Source: Fredericiella sp038205395
Lineage (GTDB): Bacteria > Chloroflexota > Anaerolineae > Caldilineales > Caldilineaceae
Reading direction: 5' to 3'
DNA: 64,000 bases
Assembly: GCA_038205395.1 (NCBI GenBank)
Contig: JBBRBX010000005.1
Location: forward strand, 15,920-79,919
Made by a program: the position numbers and the translations under genes. Numbering within the stretch: position 1 is the first letter of the stretch; every line of letters begins with the position of its first letter. Below, in pieces: positions 18,407-31,242 of the stretch. A model generated the notes under the pieces. The model ran no database searches and was not told the DNA's origin. It saw only the letters and a program-made list of their open reading frames with translations.

Positions 18407-18434
18407 TTGACGCACGGCGGGCTTTCCGTATAAT
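18407..18434 (+). promoter_or_regulatory. Sigma-70 promoter upstream of fabF
   Basis: TTGACG (18407-18412), 16 bases, TATAAT (18429-18434). Transcription should begin near 18441, 154 bases before the fabF start codon and 71 bases before an intrinsic terminator. Confidence 0.75.
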
Positions 18435-18440
18435 GAGAGC

Positions 18441-18537
18441 AGCATTAAAACGGTGATCAAGACAAACTGGATTCTTTGGTTAGCATACACGGTTTTACGA
18501 AATTTGCGAAGGGGCGCAGTCAACTGCGCCCTTTTTT
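18441..18537 (+). ncRNA. Possible small RNA or attenuated leader upstream of fabF
   Basis: The segment runs from the predicted start point to a rho-independent terminator, about 97 bases, with no open frame of interest. It could be an independent small RNA or a 5' leader in which termination is conditional before fabF at 18595. No named riboswitch class is recognisable. Confidence 0.35.
18512..18537 (+). terminator. Intrinsic terminator or attenuator before fabF
   Basis: GGGCGCAG (18512-18519), loop TCAA, CTGCGCCC (18524-18531) and six T residues. The orientation is rightward, so it ends the transcript begun at about 18441; the only upstream gene, recQ, points away. Confidence 0.85.
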
Positions 18538-18594
18538 GAAAGCGCCGGAGTGGCGGCGCCCCTATGCTTCCCACCTGGAAAGTGAGTAGCCACG

Positions 18595-19830
<1,236 letters not shown>

Positions 19831-19853
19831 AAATCGCAAAAAGCAGCCACAAA

Positions 19854-19892
19854 AAAAGACACTGGGTTTCTAGGAGAAACCCAGTGTCTTTT
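19854..19892. terminator. Bidirectional intrinsic terminator between fabF and cimA
   Basis: A perfect 18-base-pair stem (19854-19871 with 19875-19892) around a 3-base loop, with A-rich left and T-rich right ends, serves both convergent genes. Confidence 0.95.
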
Positions 19893-19911
19893 CATATAGG
19901 GCAGCAATGGC

Positions 19912-21570
19912 TCAGTCGTCCCCCATCACCAGCTCCGGCATGCCGTACTGCACGTCGTTGCGTTCGGCGTCAGTGGCGATGTAGTATTCGACGGAGTCGG
20001 AGAGGGCGATCCAACTGGCTTCGATGATGTTGGTGCTGGCGCCCACGGTGCTCCAGGTGCGCTCGCCGTCGGCAAAGTCGATCAGCACGCGCGTCATGGC
20101 GGCGGTGCCGCTGGCGCTGTCGAGGATACGCACCTTGTAGTCGGTCAGCCGCACGCCGCGCAGACGGGGGTAGAACTGGCCGATGGCTTTGCGCAGCGCC
20201 CGGTTGAGGGAGTTGACCGGGCCGTTGCCCTCAGCCACCTCATGCAGCACACGTTCGCCCACCTTCACCTTGACCGTGGCCTCGGAAAACATCCCGCGCC
20301 CGCGCCGGTGCTCGACCGCCGCCGTATAGTCCACCAAGACAAAGGGCGGCTCGTAGTCGGGCCGCATCCGCCGCAGCATCAGATCGACGCTGGCCTCGGC
20401 GCTTTCAAAGGCAAAGCCGGCATTTTCCAGATCTTTGATCCGCTGCAGCACCTCACGCTCCTGCTCGCGGCTCAACCCTTCCAGCCCAAACTCGCGCCGC
20501 TTGACGGCGATGTTGTCCTTGCCCGCCAGCTCGCTGAGCAGCACGCGCGTCTCATTGCCCACGAGCAGGGGATCGATGTGCTGATAGCTCATCACATACT
20601 TGACCACAGCGTTGACATGCGTGCCGCCCTTGTGGGCAAAGGCGCTCTGCCCCACAAAGGGCTGATGGGTGTCGGGGTTCTGGTTCGCCAGTTCGCTGAC
20701 AAAGCGGCTGAGTTCCAGCAGTTGGCGCAAATTTTCCTCGCTGGTGCAGGCCAGCCCCATTTTGAGCTGCAAATCGGGGATGATGCTGACCAGATTGGCG
20801 TTGCCGCAGCGCTCGCCATAGCCGTTGATGGTGCCCTGCACCTGGGTGCAGCCGTGGCGCACCGCCTCCAGCGAGTTGGCGACGCCCGTCTCGCTGTCAT
20901 TGTGGGCATGAATCCCCAGGCTGACATGCGCCAGCCCGCCGCCTGACTCGCCGGGGCCGCGGCCCAGCACCGTCTCCATAACCTCGTCCACCGCCGCGCC
21001 GATCTGCCAGGGCAGGCCACCGCCATTGGTGTCACACAGCACGATGCTGCCGGCGCCGCCGAGGATAGCCGCCTTGAGGGTGGCAAGGGCATACTCCGGA
21101 TTGGCGCGGTAGCCGTCAAAGAAGTGTTCGGCGTCGTAGACCACTTCCTTGCCCTGCTGCTTGAGATAGCGCACGGTCTCGCCGATCATGCGCAGATTTT
21201 CTTCCAGCGTGGTGCGCAGCACCTCGGTCACATGCAGGTCCCATGTCTTGCCGAAGATGGTGATGACCGGGGTCTGGGCGTCGATCAACAACTGCACCTG
21301 GGCATCGTCAGCCGGGTCGGTGTTGGCTTTGCAGGTGGAGCCAAAGGCGGCGATTTTGGCGTGCCGCAGGTGCAGTTCGCGCTGCGCGCGTTCAAAAAAC
21401 TCCATATCCTTGGGATTGGAGCCGGGCCAGCCACCTTCGATATAGGCCATGCCGAACTCATCCAGCCGGCGGGCGATCTTCAATTTGTCGTCGCAGCTCA
21501 GGGCAATGCCTTCGCCCTGTGTGCCGTCGCGCAATGTCGTGTCGTACAGGGTCACGCTTGTGCTGTTCAT
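19912..21570 (-). CDS. cimA: (R)-citramalate synthase
   Basis: CimA condenses pyruvate with acetyl-CoA to citramalate, giving isoleucine a threonine-independent route. The 552-residue protein has the DRE-TIM metallolyase core: LYDTTLRDGTQGEGI, YIEGGWPGSNPKD, the HAHNDSETGVANS metal site, and a C-terminal LeuA regulatory domain with GNGPVNSLNRALRKAI. GGWPGSNPKD and the overall layout are CimA-type and differ from the LeuA at 53130-54926. ATG 21570 has GAGG seven bases upstream, so the longer GTG start at 21582 is rejected. It is last in a leftward series leuB-ppc-HAD-cimA; the isopropylmalate enzymes LeuB, LeuC and LeuD would also process citramalate. Confidence 0.92.
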   Translation of the reverse strand: MNSTSVTLYDTTLRDGTQGEGIALSCDDKLKIARRLDEFGMAYIEGGWPGSNPKDMEFFERAQRELHLRHAKIAAFGSTCKANTDPADDAQVQLLIDAQTPVITIFGKTWDLHVTEVLRTTLEENLRMIGETVRYLKQQGKEVVYDAEHFFDGYRANPEYALATLKAAILGGAGSIVLCDTNGGGLPWQIGAAVDEVMETVLGRGPGESGGGLAHVSLGIHAHNDSETGVANSLEAVRHGCTQVQGTINGYGERCGNANLVSIIPDLQLKMGLACTSEENLRQLLELSRFVSELANQNPDTHQPFVGQSAFAHKGGTHVNAVVKYVMSYQHIDPLLVGNETRVLLSELAGKDNIAVKRREFGLEGLSREQEREVLQRIKDLENAGFAFESAEASVDLMLRRMRPDYEPPFVLVDYTAAVEHRRGRGMFSEATVKVKVGERVLHEVAEGNGPVNSLNRALRKAIGQFYPRLRGVRLTDYKVRILDSASGTAAMTRVLIDFADGERTWSTVGASTNIIEASWIALSDSVEYYIATDAERNDVQYGMPELVMGDD

Positions 21571-21608
21571 CAATTTCCTCACTTTAATCGGGCATCAGGA
21601 GCCGGGCG

Positions 21609-22382
21609 TCAGGAGTCGGGCATCAAGTCTGCCACGCTCTCCAACACGCGATCCGGCCAGATGCCGCGACCCAAATCTTCTTTACGGTAGCGGCCGGTCT
21701 TGACCAGCCAGCCCTGCATGCCCATCTGCTTGGCCCCACGCACATCGATCTCGATGTCGTCGCCGATCATCGCCACGCGGTTGGGGGGCAGCTTCAGGTC
21801 GCCCAACACCAGGTTGAAGTAGGCGGCGCTGGGCTTGCCGACGACGATGGCGCTCTGCTCCGCGGCATATTCCAGCGCCATCACAAAGGGACCGGCATCC
21901 AGAAAGAGGCCATCGGGCATACGCCAGTGGCGCTTCTTGTGCAGCGCCAGCAGCTTGGCGCCGTTGAGCAGGGCGCGAAAGGCCTTGTTCAAACGCGCAA
22001 AGGTGAAGCTGGCCCCCATGTCACCGACCACCACATACTCCGGATGCTCCTCATCCACATCCAGCCCGTGGAATTCCAACTGTGCATCGGGCAGCAGCAG
22101 CGGGAAGTAGCTCTGCGCCTTCTGCTCGTGCAGATAGCGCGCCGCCACATAGGTGGCGGTGTAGAGTTCATCCAGCTCGGCGGCAAAGCCCTTGGCGTGC
22201 AGCCGGTCCAGCAGGGTGTAGCGGCAGTAGATGGTCGTGTTGGTCATAAAGCGGTAGGCAATGCCGCGGGCGCGCAGAGCCGCAATCGTCTCTGCTGCGC
22301 CCGCAATCACCTCTTCCCCCAGCAGCAGCACGCCGTCGATGTCAAACAGCAGACCGTCTACGCCGGCTAAAGAATTATTCAT
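21609..22382 (-). CDS. HAD-superfamily IIA phosphatase (NagD-like)
   Basis: The 257-residue protein shows all HAD motifs: GLLFDIDGVLLLGEE (nucleophile Asp), RFMTNTT (motif II), a C2 cap typical of subfamily IIA, VVGKPS with the motif III Lys, and MIGDDIEIDVRGAKQMGM (acidic motif IV). NagD relatives dephosphorylate nucleotide monophosphates or small phospho-sugars; the substrate is not readable. It lies 4 bases after ppc and 38 bases before cimA, so it is probably co-transcribed. Confidence 0.9.
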   Translation of the reverse strand: MNNSLAGVDGLLFDIDGVLLLGEEVIAGAAETIAALRARGIAYRFMTNTTIYCRYTLLDRLHAKGFAAELDELYTATYVAARYLHEQKAQSYFPLLLPDAQLEFHGLDVDEEHPEYVVVGDMGASFTFARLNKAFRALLNGAKLLALHKKRHWRMPDGLFLDAGPFVMALEYAAEQSAIVVGKPSAAYFNLVLGDLKLPPNRVAMIGDDIEIDVRGAKQMGMQGWLVKTGRYRKEDLGRGIWPDRVLESVADLMPDS

Positions 22383-22386
22383 GCCC

Positions 22387-25178
<2,792 letters not shown>

Positions 25179-25182
<4 letters not shown>

Positions 25183-26261
25183 ATCTGCTGTGCAACCAGG
25201 TCCCCCATAACGACAGTTCCCACGACTTCGCTGCCGGTTGCAGCGATGTCACCGGTGCGTACACCTTGATCCAGGACACGATCGACGGCGGCCTCCACCG
25301 CCTGCGCTTCGCGCTCCAGCCCCAGGCTGTGGCGCAGCAGCATGGCCGTGCTGAGAATCGTCGCCAGCGGGTTGGCGATCCCCTGTCCGGCAATATCGGG
25401 GGCGCTGCCGTGGATCGGCTCATAGAGGCCCAGCGGCAGGGATTGGCTGTTGCGTTTGTCGCCCAGGCTGGCGGAAGGGAGCATTCCCATTGAGCCGGCC
25501 AGCATGGACGCCTCATCGGTGAGGATGTCGCCAAAGAGATTTTCGGCCACAATCACGTCAAAAGAGGCTGGTTTGCGGATAAGATGCATGGCCATCGCAT
25601 CGACCAGTACATGCTCGACCTGCACATCGGGATACTCCTGCATGACTTGCGTCGTAACGCGCCGCCACAGCCGGCTGGAGGCCAGCACATTCGCTTTGTC
25701 GACGCTGGTCAGCCGCTTGCTGCGGCCGCGCGCCGCTTCGGCGGCGAGACGCACCACGCGCTCGATCTCCGGGCGGGTGTAGAGCATGGTGTCGTAGGCT
25801 TCCCAACCCGCTTCTCCCGCCTCCTGGCGGGGGCCGAAATAGGCGCCGCCGGTCAATTCGCGGATGACCAGCAGATCCGTGCCTGCCAGGACGGACTCTT
25901 TGATGGTGCTGGAGGCGATCAGATGGCGCGAGAGTTTGACGGGGCGCAGGTTGGCAAAGAGGTTGAGCGCCTTGCGGATCGCCAGCAGCCCCCGTTCCGG
26001 GCGATCCGGGGCAGTGGGCAGATCCCACTGCGGGCCGCCGACGGCGCCCAGCAGCACGGCATCGGCAGCCAGCGCCGCCTGCACCGTCGCGTCCGGCAGA
26101 CTTGTGCCCAACTGGTCAATAGCGCAGCCGCCCATCAACTGGTGGTCAAAGGCAAAGGTATGGCCGAATTTGTGGGCCACCGCATTGAGGATTTTTTTGC
26201 CTTCCTCCGTCACTTCAGGGCCGATGCCGTCGCCGGCCAGGACTACGATTCGCGCTTGCAT
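25179..26261 (-). CDS. leuB: 3-Isopropylmalate dehydrogenase
   Basis: LeuB oxidises and decarboxylates 3-isopropylmalate (or methylmalate from citramalate). The 360-residue protein has VVLAGDGIGPEVTEEG, the RELTGGAYFG substrate loop, the TSVDKANVL phrase and GSAPDIAGQGIANP cofactor site. ATG 26261 has AAGG-TGAT seven bases upstream; the longer frame to 26300 is rejected. It is first in the leftward leuB-ppc-HAD-cimA unit, and its promoter faces that of the histidine kinase. Confidence 0.96.
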
Positions 26262-26298
26262 GAGATCACCTTCGCTGTGTGTGGATAAAATCTCACCC

Positions 26299-26304
26299 AT
26301 TATA
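26299..26304 (-). promoter_or_regulatory. -10 box for leuB
   Basis: TATAAT on the minus strand; no good -35 match at 17 bases. The predicted leader is about 30 bases, so there is no room for an attenuator. Confidence 0.5.
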
Positions 26305-26371
26305 CGGGTTTTCGGTGATTCGAGAAAGGCGCTTTATGCGCCAAATGACCTGAATACAACCGTAAGAAACG

Positions 26372-26380
26372 TGCTATAAT
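26372..26380 (+). promoter_or_regulatory. Extended -10 promoter of the histidine kinase gene
   Basis: TGCTATAAT is an extended -10 element; the -35 region is weak. It lies about 70 bases before ATG 26449. Confidence 0.6.
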
Positions 26381-26448
26381 CGCTTTGATCAAGCTGTCAA
26401 TCCCTAAGACAGGCATGGAATAGCGTCTTAACCGGCGAGGATTTAGCG

Positions 26449-28980
26449 ATGAGCAGTTCCAGCATACCCAAACTTCAGGCGGAAATCGCCGCGCTGCAAG
26501 CACGCATTACCCAACTCGAGAACGCGTTGGCGTCCGATGAGCAGCCGGAGAGCAGTGCCTGCCGCCATCTCATGATCAACTCGGAACATGTGCTGATTAC
26601 CAAGGTCGATACGCAAGGCTTGTACACCTATACCAATCCGGCCTTTGTCCGCAAGTTTTCTGCCGACCAGCCGCTGCCTGGCCAGCTTTCACTTCAAGCG
26701 GTGGTGGAGGAAGATAGGGAGAAACTGCAGCAGACGGCCGAGCAGTGCCTTGCGCACCCCGGCAAACCGCTGCGGATTCTGCTCCGCAAGCGGAGAGCCG
26801 CCGATGCGGTTTACTGGACGGACTGGGAGATGACCGGTTTGGCCGGCGCGGACGGTGTGGGCACAGAAGTGCTCTACATCGGCTTCGACATCAGCGAACA
26901 TTTCATCACCTATCAAGCACTGCGCGACAGCGAGGCCCGCTTCCGTGCCATCTTTGACGGCGCCGGCATCGGCATGGCGCTGGTCGGTGCACGAGGACGC
27001 CCTATCGCCACCAACAGCGCCATGCAGCAGATGTTGGGCTACAGCAACGCCGAGCTGTGCAGCATGTCTTTCGCCGCCTACACCCACCGGGATGACGTCG
27101 ATAACGACCGGCAATTATGGCAAGAAGTGCTGCACGGCCAACGGGCGGCGTACCAGATCGAAAAGCGCTATACCCGGCGCGACGGCACACAACTGTGGGG
27201 CAAGCTCACGGTGTCGCTGGTGCAGAGTGCAGGCGAGCCTGTCTACGGTGTGGGCATGGTGGAGGACATCAGCGCCCAAAAGCAGGCGGTCGAAGACATC
27301 CGCCGGCTCAATGATTCGCTGGAGCAGCGCGTGCAGGAACGCACGCAGGAATTGACGCGCACGCTGGCGGAGTTGGAGAAGCAGCGCGACTTTGCCCACC
27401 AGGTTACGGAGACCATGCGCGAAGGGGTGATTGTCTATGAAGCCGGCGGTATTATCGAGTACGCCAACCCTTTCCTGTGCGAGATGGTTGCCGCCCCGCT
27501 GGAGGAGATTGTGGGCCGGCCGTTTGAAGCTTATGTAGCCAAGGAAGACCAGGTGCTGGTCCAAGAACAACTGCAGACGCGGCGCGCAGGCAGAAGCACG
27601 ACTTATGAGATCAGACTGCGCTTACGCGATGGCGGAGAACGATATGTACAGGTTACGGGGACGCCGCAGCAGCAAGATGGGCATTATGCGGGCGGCGTCG
27701 CCGTGATCAGCGATCTTACCCAGCGGCGGCAGGCGGAGGAGCAGCTGCGCTGCGCGTCGGCAAAAATGGCGGAAAGCAACCGCGAACTGGCCCGATCCGT
27801 GCGCATGAAGGACGAGTTTCTAGCCAATGTCAGCCACGAACTGCGCACGCCGCTGACCGGGATCCTGGCGCTGACGGAATCGCTGCTCGCCGGCACCTAT
27901 GGGGAGATTCAGCAGCAGCAGCAGCGCCCGCTGACGCTGGTGGAGGAGAGTGGCCACCATCTTCTGAGCCTGATCAACGACGTGCTGGATATGGCCAAGA
28001 GTGAAGCGGGCAAGCTGGAAATTGTCATCGAGCCGGTGGCGGCGGAAGAGGTCTGCCAGGCGAGCCTGCGGCTGGTGCGCTACAGCGCGCTGCAAAAGCG
28101 CCAACACATCGTCTATACGCTGGAGCCGGCAGGGCTTGTGCTCAACGCCGATGCCCGCCGTCTCAAGCAGATTCTGGTCAACCTGCTCAGCAATGCGGTG
28201 AAATTTACGCCGGAAGGCGGCCATGTGGGGCTGCAGGTCAGCGGCGACAGTGAACAGAAGCAAGTGACGTTTACCGTGTGGGATGACGGCATCGGCATTC
28301 CGGCGGAGTTTCAGCAGCGCATTTTTGAACCGTTTGTGCAGGTGGAGTCGAATTTCAACCGCGCTTATCCCGGTACGGGGCTGGGGCTGGCGCTCGTGCA
28401 GCGGCTGACGACGCTGCAGCAAGGGAGCGTGACGATTGAAAGCCGACCGCAGCAGGGCAGCCGATTTCATGTCCTGCTGCCCTGGCATGCGGATGGCAGC
28501 CCCGCGGCGACAGAGCTCGCCGGCAGATCAACAGCAGACGCCGATCCCGTGCCGGACGGATTGGCGGCAGAGAAGGGGCGGACGGCGCCGGCCGCGCCAG
28601 CGGCCACCATTCTCTTGGCGGAAGACAACGACGTCACCAGCAGCGCCATGCAGGACTATCTGACCCTGTTGGGCTTTGCGGTGGTGACGGCGACGGACGG
28701 GCTGGAGACGATCCGCCAGGTCGAAGCGCAGCGGCCCGATCTGCTGCTGCTGGACATCCAGATGCCGCGCATGGGTGGGGTGCAGGTGCTGAACCATCTG
28801 CGCGCCCTGCCAGACCCGGCGCTGGCAAGGGTGCCTGTTATCGTGCTCAGCGCCCACGCGATGCCGGGGGCACGCGAACTTTTTTTGGCTGCCGGCGCCG
28901 ACGACTATCTGAGCAAGCCGCTGCACCTGGCCGATCTGCGCAAGTGCATCAAGCAATATCTGCCGCAGATGCCGGTCTGA
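26449..28980 (+). CDS. Hybrid sensor histidine kinase with three PAS domains and a receiver domain
   Basis: The 843-residue protein is soluble. A coiled-coil start (residues 1-30) precedes PAS domains at about 40-150, 165-285 and 310-420, the last two separated by a coiled coil (residues 285-310). The HisKA domain contains H463 in NVSHELRTPLTG, then a HATPase domain with NLLSNAVKFTPEGG, DDGIGIP and GTGLGLALVQ boxes. A receiver domain at about 722-838 has D769 in LLLDIQMPRMGG and the usual Lys (LSKPL). Phosphotransfer to a separate partner is expected because no output domain exists. GGCGAGG precedes ATG 26449. There is no cognate regulator nearby, so the signal is unknown. Confidence 0.95.
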   Translation: MSSSSIPKLQAEIAALQARITQLENALASDEQPESSACRHLMINSEHVLITKVDTQGLYTYTNPAFVRKFSADQPLPGQLSLQAVVEEDREKLQQTAEQCLAHPGKPLRILLRKRRAADAVYWTDWEMTGLAGADGVGTEVLYIGFDISEHFITYQALRDSEARFRAIFDGAGIGMALVGARGRPIATNSAMQQMLGYSNAELCSMSFAAYTHRDDVDNDRQLWQEVLHGQRAAYQIEKRYTRRDGTQLWGKLTVSLVQSAGEPVYGVGMVEDISAQKQAVEDIRRLNDSLEQRVQERTQELTRTLAELEKQRDFAHQVTETMREGVIVYEAGGIIEYANPFLCEMVAAPLEEIVGRPFEAYVAKEDQVLVQEQLQTRRAGRSTTYEIRLRLRDGGERYVQVTGTPQQQDGHYAGGVAVISDLTQRRQAEEQLRCASAKMAESNRELARSVRMKDEFLANVSHELRTPLTGILALTESLLAGTYGEIQQQQQRPLTLVEESGHHLLSLINDVLDMAKSEAGKLEIVIEPVAAEEVCQASLRLVRYSALQKRQHIVYTLEPAGLVLNADARRLKQILVNLLSNAVKFTPEGGHVGLQVSGDSEQKQVTFTVWDDGIGIPAEFQQRIFEPFVQVESNFNRAYPGTGLGLALVQRLTTLQQGSVTIESRPQQGSRFHVLLPWHADGSPAATELAGRSTADADPVPDGLAAEKGRTAPAAPAATILLAEDNDVTSSAMQDYLTLLGFAVVTATDGLETIRQVEAQRPDLLLLDIQMPRMGGVQVLNHLRALPDPALARVPVIVLSAHAMPGARELFLAAGADDYLSKPLHLADLRKCIKQYLPQMPV

Positions 28981-29029
28981 AAGCACAGCGCCGAGCATTG
29001 CGATAAGGAGTACGCTGAGCATATAGCAT

Positions 29030-29106
29030 GTAGGTCCACGCTTGCAGCGTGACACGGCTTTGCTCGCTGGGAGAGCTGCCCCGTCACGCTGCAAGCGTGG
29101 ACCTAC
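29030..29106. repeat. Perfect 24-bp inverted repeat, probably a dispersed palindromic element
   Basis: 29030-29053 is the exact reverse complement of 29083-29106, around a 29-base loop. It lies between the convergent histidine kinase and leuD genes. The arms lack a T-run, so it is more likely a dispersed repeat than a simple terminator, though it may stabilise or end both messages. The rest of the 197-base gap holds no gene. Confidence 0.8.
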
Positions 29107-29177
29107 GAGGCAGTTCATGATTTAGTCCGACAACATTCCTGCATGGTTGAATTGGTGGCGGGCCGGTCTTCGCTGCG

Positions 29178-29768
29178 CTAAAAAGCCGGCTGCGCTTCGT
29201 GTTCGGCGATGGCGGCGGCTTTGGTCATGATATAGCCGAGATCATCGACGCCGTTGAGCAGGCAGAGACGGCGAAAGGGGTCGATCTCAAAGCGATGCAC
29301 CTGGCCGTCCGGCAAGGTCACGCTCTGGTTGACCAGGTCGACGGCGATCTGCGTCTCCGGCTCTTCTTCCACCAGATCCCACAGCATGTGTACAACCTCT
29401 TCAGGCAGCGCCACCGGCAGCAGGCCGTTTTTCAGGCTGTTGTTGTAAAAGATGTCGGCAAAGCCGGGCGAAATCACACAACGAAAACCAAAGTCGGTCA
29501 GCGCCCACACCGCATGTTCGCGGCTGGAGCCGCTGCCGAAGTTGCGCCCGGCGATCAGGATTTCAGCGCCGCTGAATTCCGGCCGGTTGATTACAAAATC
29601 CGCCTTGGGTGTGCCGTCGGCGTTGTAACGAATCCAGGAAAAGAGACCGGCCCCCATCCCCTCTTTGGTCACGGCTGTCAGGTATTTGGCCGGAATGATC
29701 TGGTCGGTGTCCACATTTTCCATGCGCAGCGGCACGGCGGCGGCAGTCAGCTTCTCAAACGGTTGCAT
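29178..29768 (-). CDS. leuD: 3-Isopropylmalate dehydratase small subunit
   Basis: LeuD is the swivel subunit that completes the LeuCD active site. The 196-residue protein has VDTDQIIPAKYL, the IAGRNFGSGSSREHAVWAL loop and ISPGFADIFYNNSLKNGLLP. Its start is one base after the leuC stop, with a GAGGTGATC ribosome site inside the end of leuC. Length is normal. Confidence 0.97.
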   Translation of the reverse strand: MQPFEKLTAAAVPLRMENVDTDQIIPAKYLTAVTKEGMGAGLFSWIRYNADGTPKADFVINRPEFSGAEILIAGRNFGSGSSREHAVWALTDFGFRCVISPGFADIFYNNSLKNGLLPVALPEEVVHMLWDLVEEEPETQIAVDLVNQSVTLPDGQVHRFEIDPFRRLCLLNGVDDLGYIMTKAAAIAEHEAQPAF

Positions 29769-29769
29769 T

Positions 29770-31170
29770 TCAGATCACCTCACGCACATCGACGACCCGG
29801 CCATTGACCGCCGCCGCCGCCGCCATGATGGGACTCATCAAGAGGCTGCGCGCGCCGGGGCCTTGTCGCCCTTGGAAGTTGCGGTTGCTCGTGCTGGCGA
29901 CGTATTTGCCGGCGCCGGCTTTGTCATCGTTCATGGCCAGACACATGCTGCAGCCGGCCCCCCGCCATTCAAACCCCGCCTCACGGAAGATGCGGTCCAG
30001 CCCTTCGGCTTCGGCCTGCGCCTTGACGGCTTTGGAACCGGGCACCACCAGCGCCTGCACGGTGGAGGCCACGCGCTTGCCCTGCACAATCTGCGCCGCC
30101 TCGCGCAGGTCTTCAATGCGGCCGTTGGTGCAAGAGCCGATAAAGACCACGTCGATCGGTTGGCCCACCATCGGCTGGCCCGCCCGCAGCCCCATGTAGT
30201 CGAGCGCGCTGAGCAGGCTGCGCCGCTCCGCCGGGTCTTCCAGCTCCTCCAGCGTGGGGATGCAGCTGGTGACGGCCACACCCTGCCCTGGATTGGTGCC
30301 ATAGGTGATCATCGGCGCCAGCTTGCCGGCGTCGAGCACCAGTTCGCGATCAAAGGTGGCGTCTTCATCCGTCACCAACGTGCGCCAGTAGTCCAGCGCG
30401 CGATCCCACTGCTCGCCTTGCGGGGCATACGGGCGGCCCTTGATATAGGCGAAGGTGGTCTCGTCGGGGGCGATCATCCCCGCCCGCGCGCCGCCTTCAA
30501 TGCTCATATTGCAGATCGTCATGCGGTTGGCCATGCCCAGCTTGCGGATGGCGCTGCCGCGGTATTCAAATACATAGCCCGCGCCACCGCCGGCGCCGTT
30601 TTTGGCGATGATGGCCAGGATGATGTCTTTGGCCGTCACCCCGCGCCCCAGTTCGCCTTCGACGGTGATGGCAAAGGTTTTGGGTTTCATTTGCAGCAAG
30701 CACTGCGAGGCCAGCACATGGCCGACTTCGCTGGTGCCGATGCCGAAGGCCAGCGCGCCGAACGCGCCGTGCGTGCTGGTGTGGCTGTCGCCGCAGACAA
30801 TCGTCATGCCGGGCTGGGTGACGCCCATCTCCGGACCAACGACATGCACGATGCCCTGCACCGGGCCGTTGATGTCCCACAGGGTGACGCCGAAGTCCTC
30901 GCAGTTCTGGCGCAGGGTGCGCACCTGGATGGCGGCATCCGCCGGCCACAGTGCGATGTCCGTGCTGCGGGTGGGGATGGCGTGGTCCATGGTGGCAAAG
31001 GTCTTGTCGGGGCGGCGCACCTGCAAGCCACGCTCGCGCAGCATGGTAAACGCCTGCGGCGAGGTGACTTCGTGAATGAGGTGCGCGTCGATATATAAAA
31101 TGGCCGGCGCGCCCTCATCCTGCGCAACGACATGCGCATCCCAAACTTTTTCAAACAGTGTCTTGCCCAT
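29770..31170 (-). CDS. leuC: 3-Isopropylmalate dehydratase large subunit
   Basis: LeuC carries the 4Fe-4S cluster that isomerises 2- to 3-isopropylmalate. The 466-residue protein contains IGSCTNGR, WRGAGCSMCLAMNDD (CxxC, cluster ligands) and GDSHTSTHGAFGAL. GGAG lies seven bases before ATG 31170, so the GTG-type extension to 31182 is rejected. It lies 72 bases after the gltB stop on the same strand and is translationally paired with leuD. It probably also handles citramalate for isoleucine. Confidence 0.97.
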   Translation of the reverse strand: MGKTLFEKVWDAHVVAQDEGAPAILYIDAHLIHEVTSPQAFTMLRERGLQVRRPDKTFATMDHAIPTRSTDIALWPADAAIQVRTLRQNCEDFGVTLWDINGPVQGIVHVVGPEMGVTQPGMTIVCGDSHTSTHGAFGALAFGIGTSEVGHVLASQCLLQMKPKTFAITVEGELGRGVTAKDIILAIIAKNGAGGGAGYVFEYRGSAIRKLGMANRMTICNMSIEGGARAGMIAPDETTFAYIKGRPYAPQGEQWDRALDYWRTLVTDEDATFDRELVLDAGKLAPMITYGTNPGQGVAVTSCIPTLEELEDPAERRSLLSALDYMGLRAGQPMVGQPIDVVFIGSCTNGRIEDLREAAQIVQGKRVASTVQALVVPGSKAVKAQAEAEGLDRIFREAGFEWRGAGCSMCLAMNDDKAGAGKYVASTSNRNFQGRQGPGARSLLMSPIMAAAAAVNGRVVDVREVI

Positions 31171-31242
31171 GCGTTTCTCCAATAGCTGATCGTTTATCTA
31201 CTATAATACTCTGCTACATCCTGCTGTACACTGCATTTTGCG

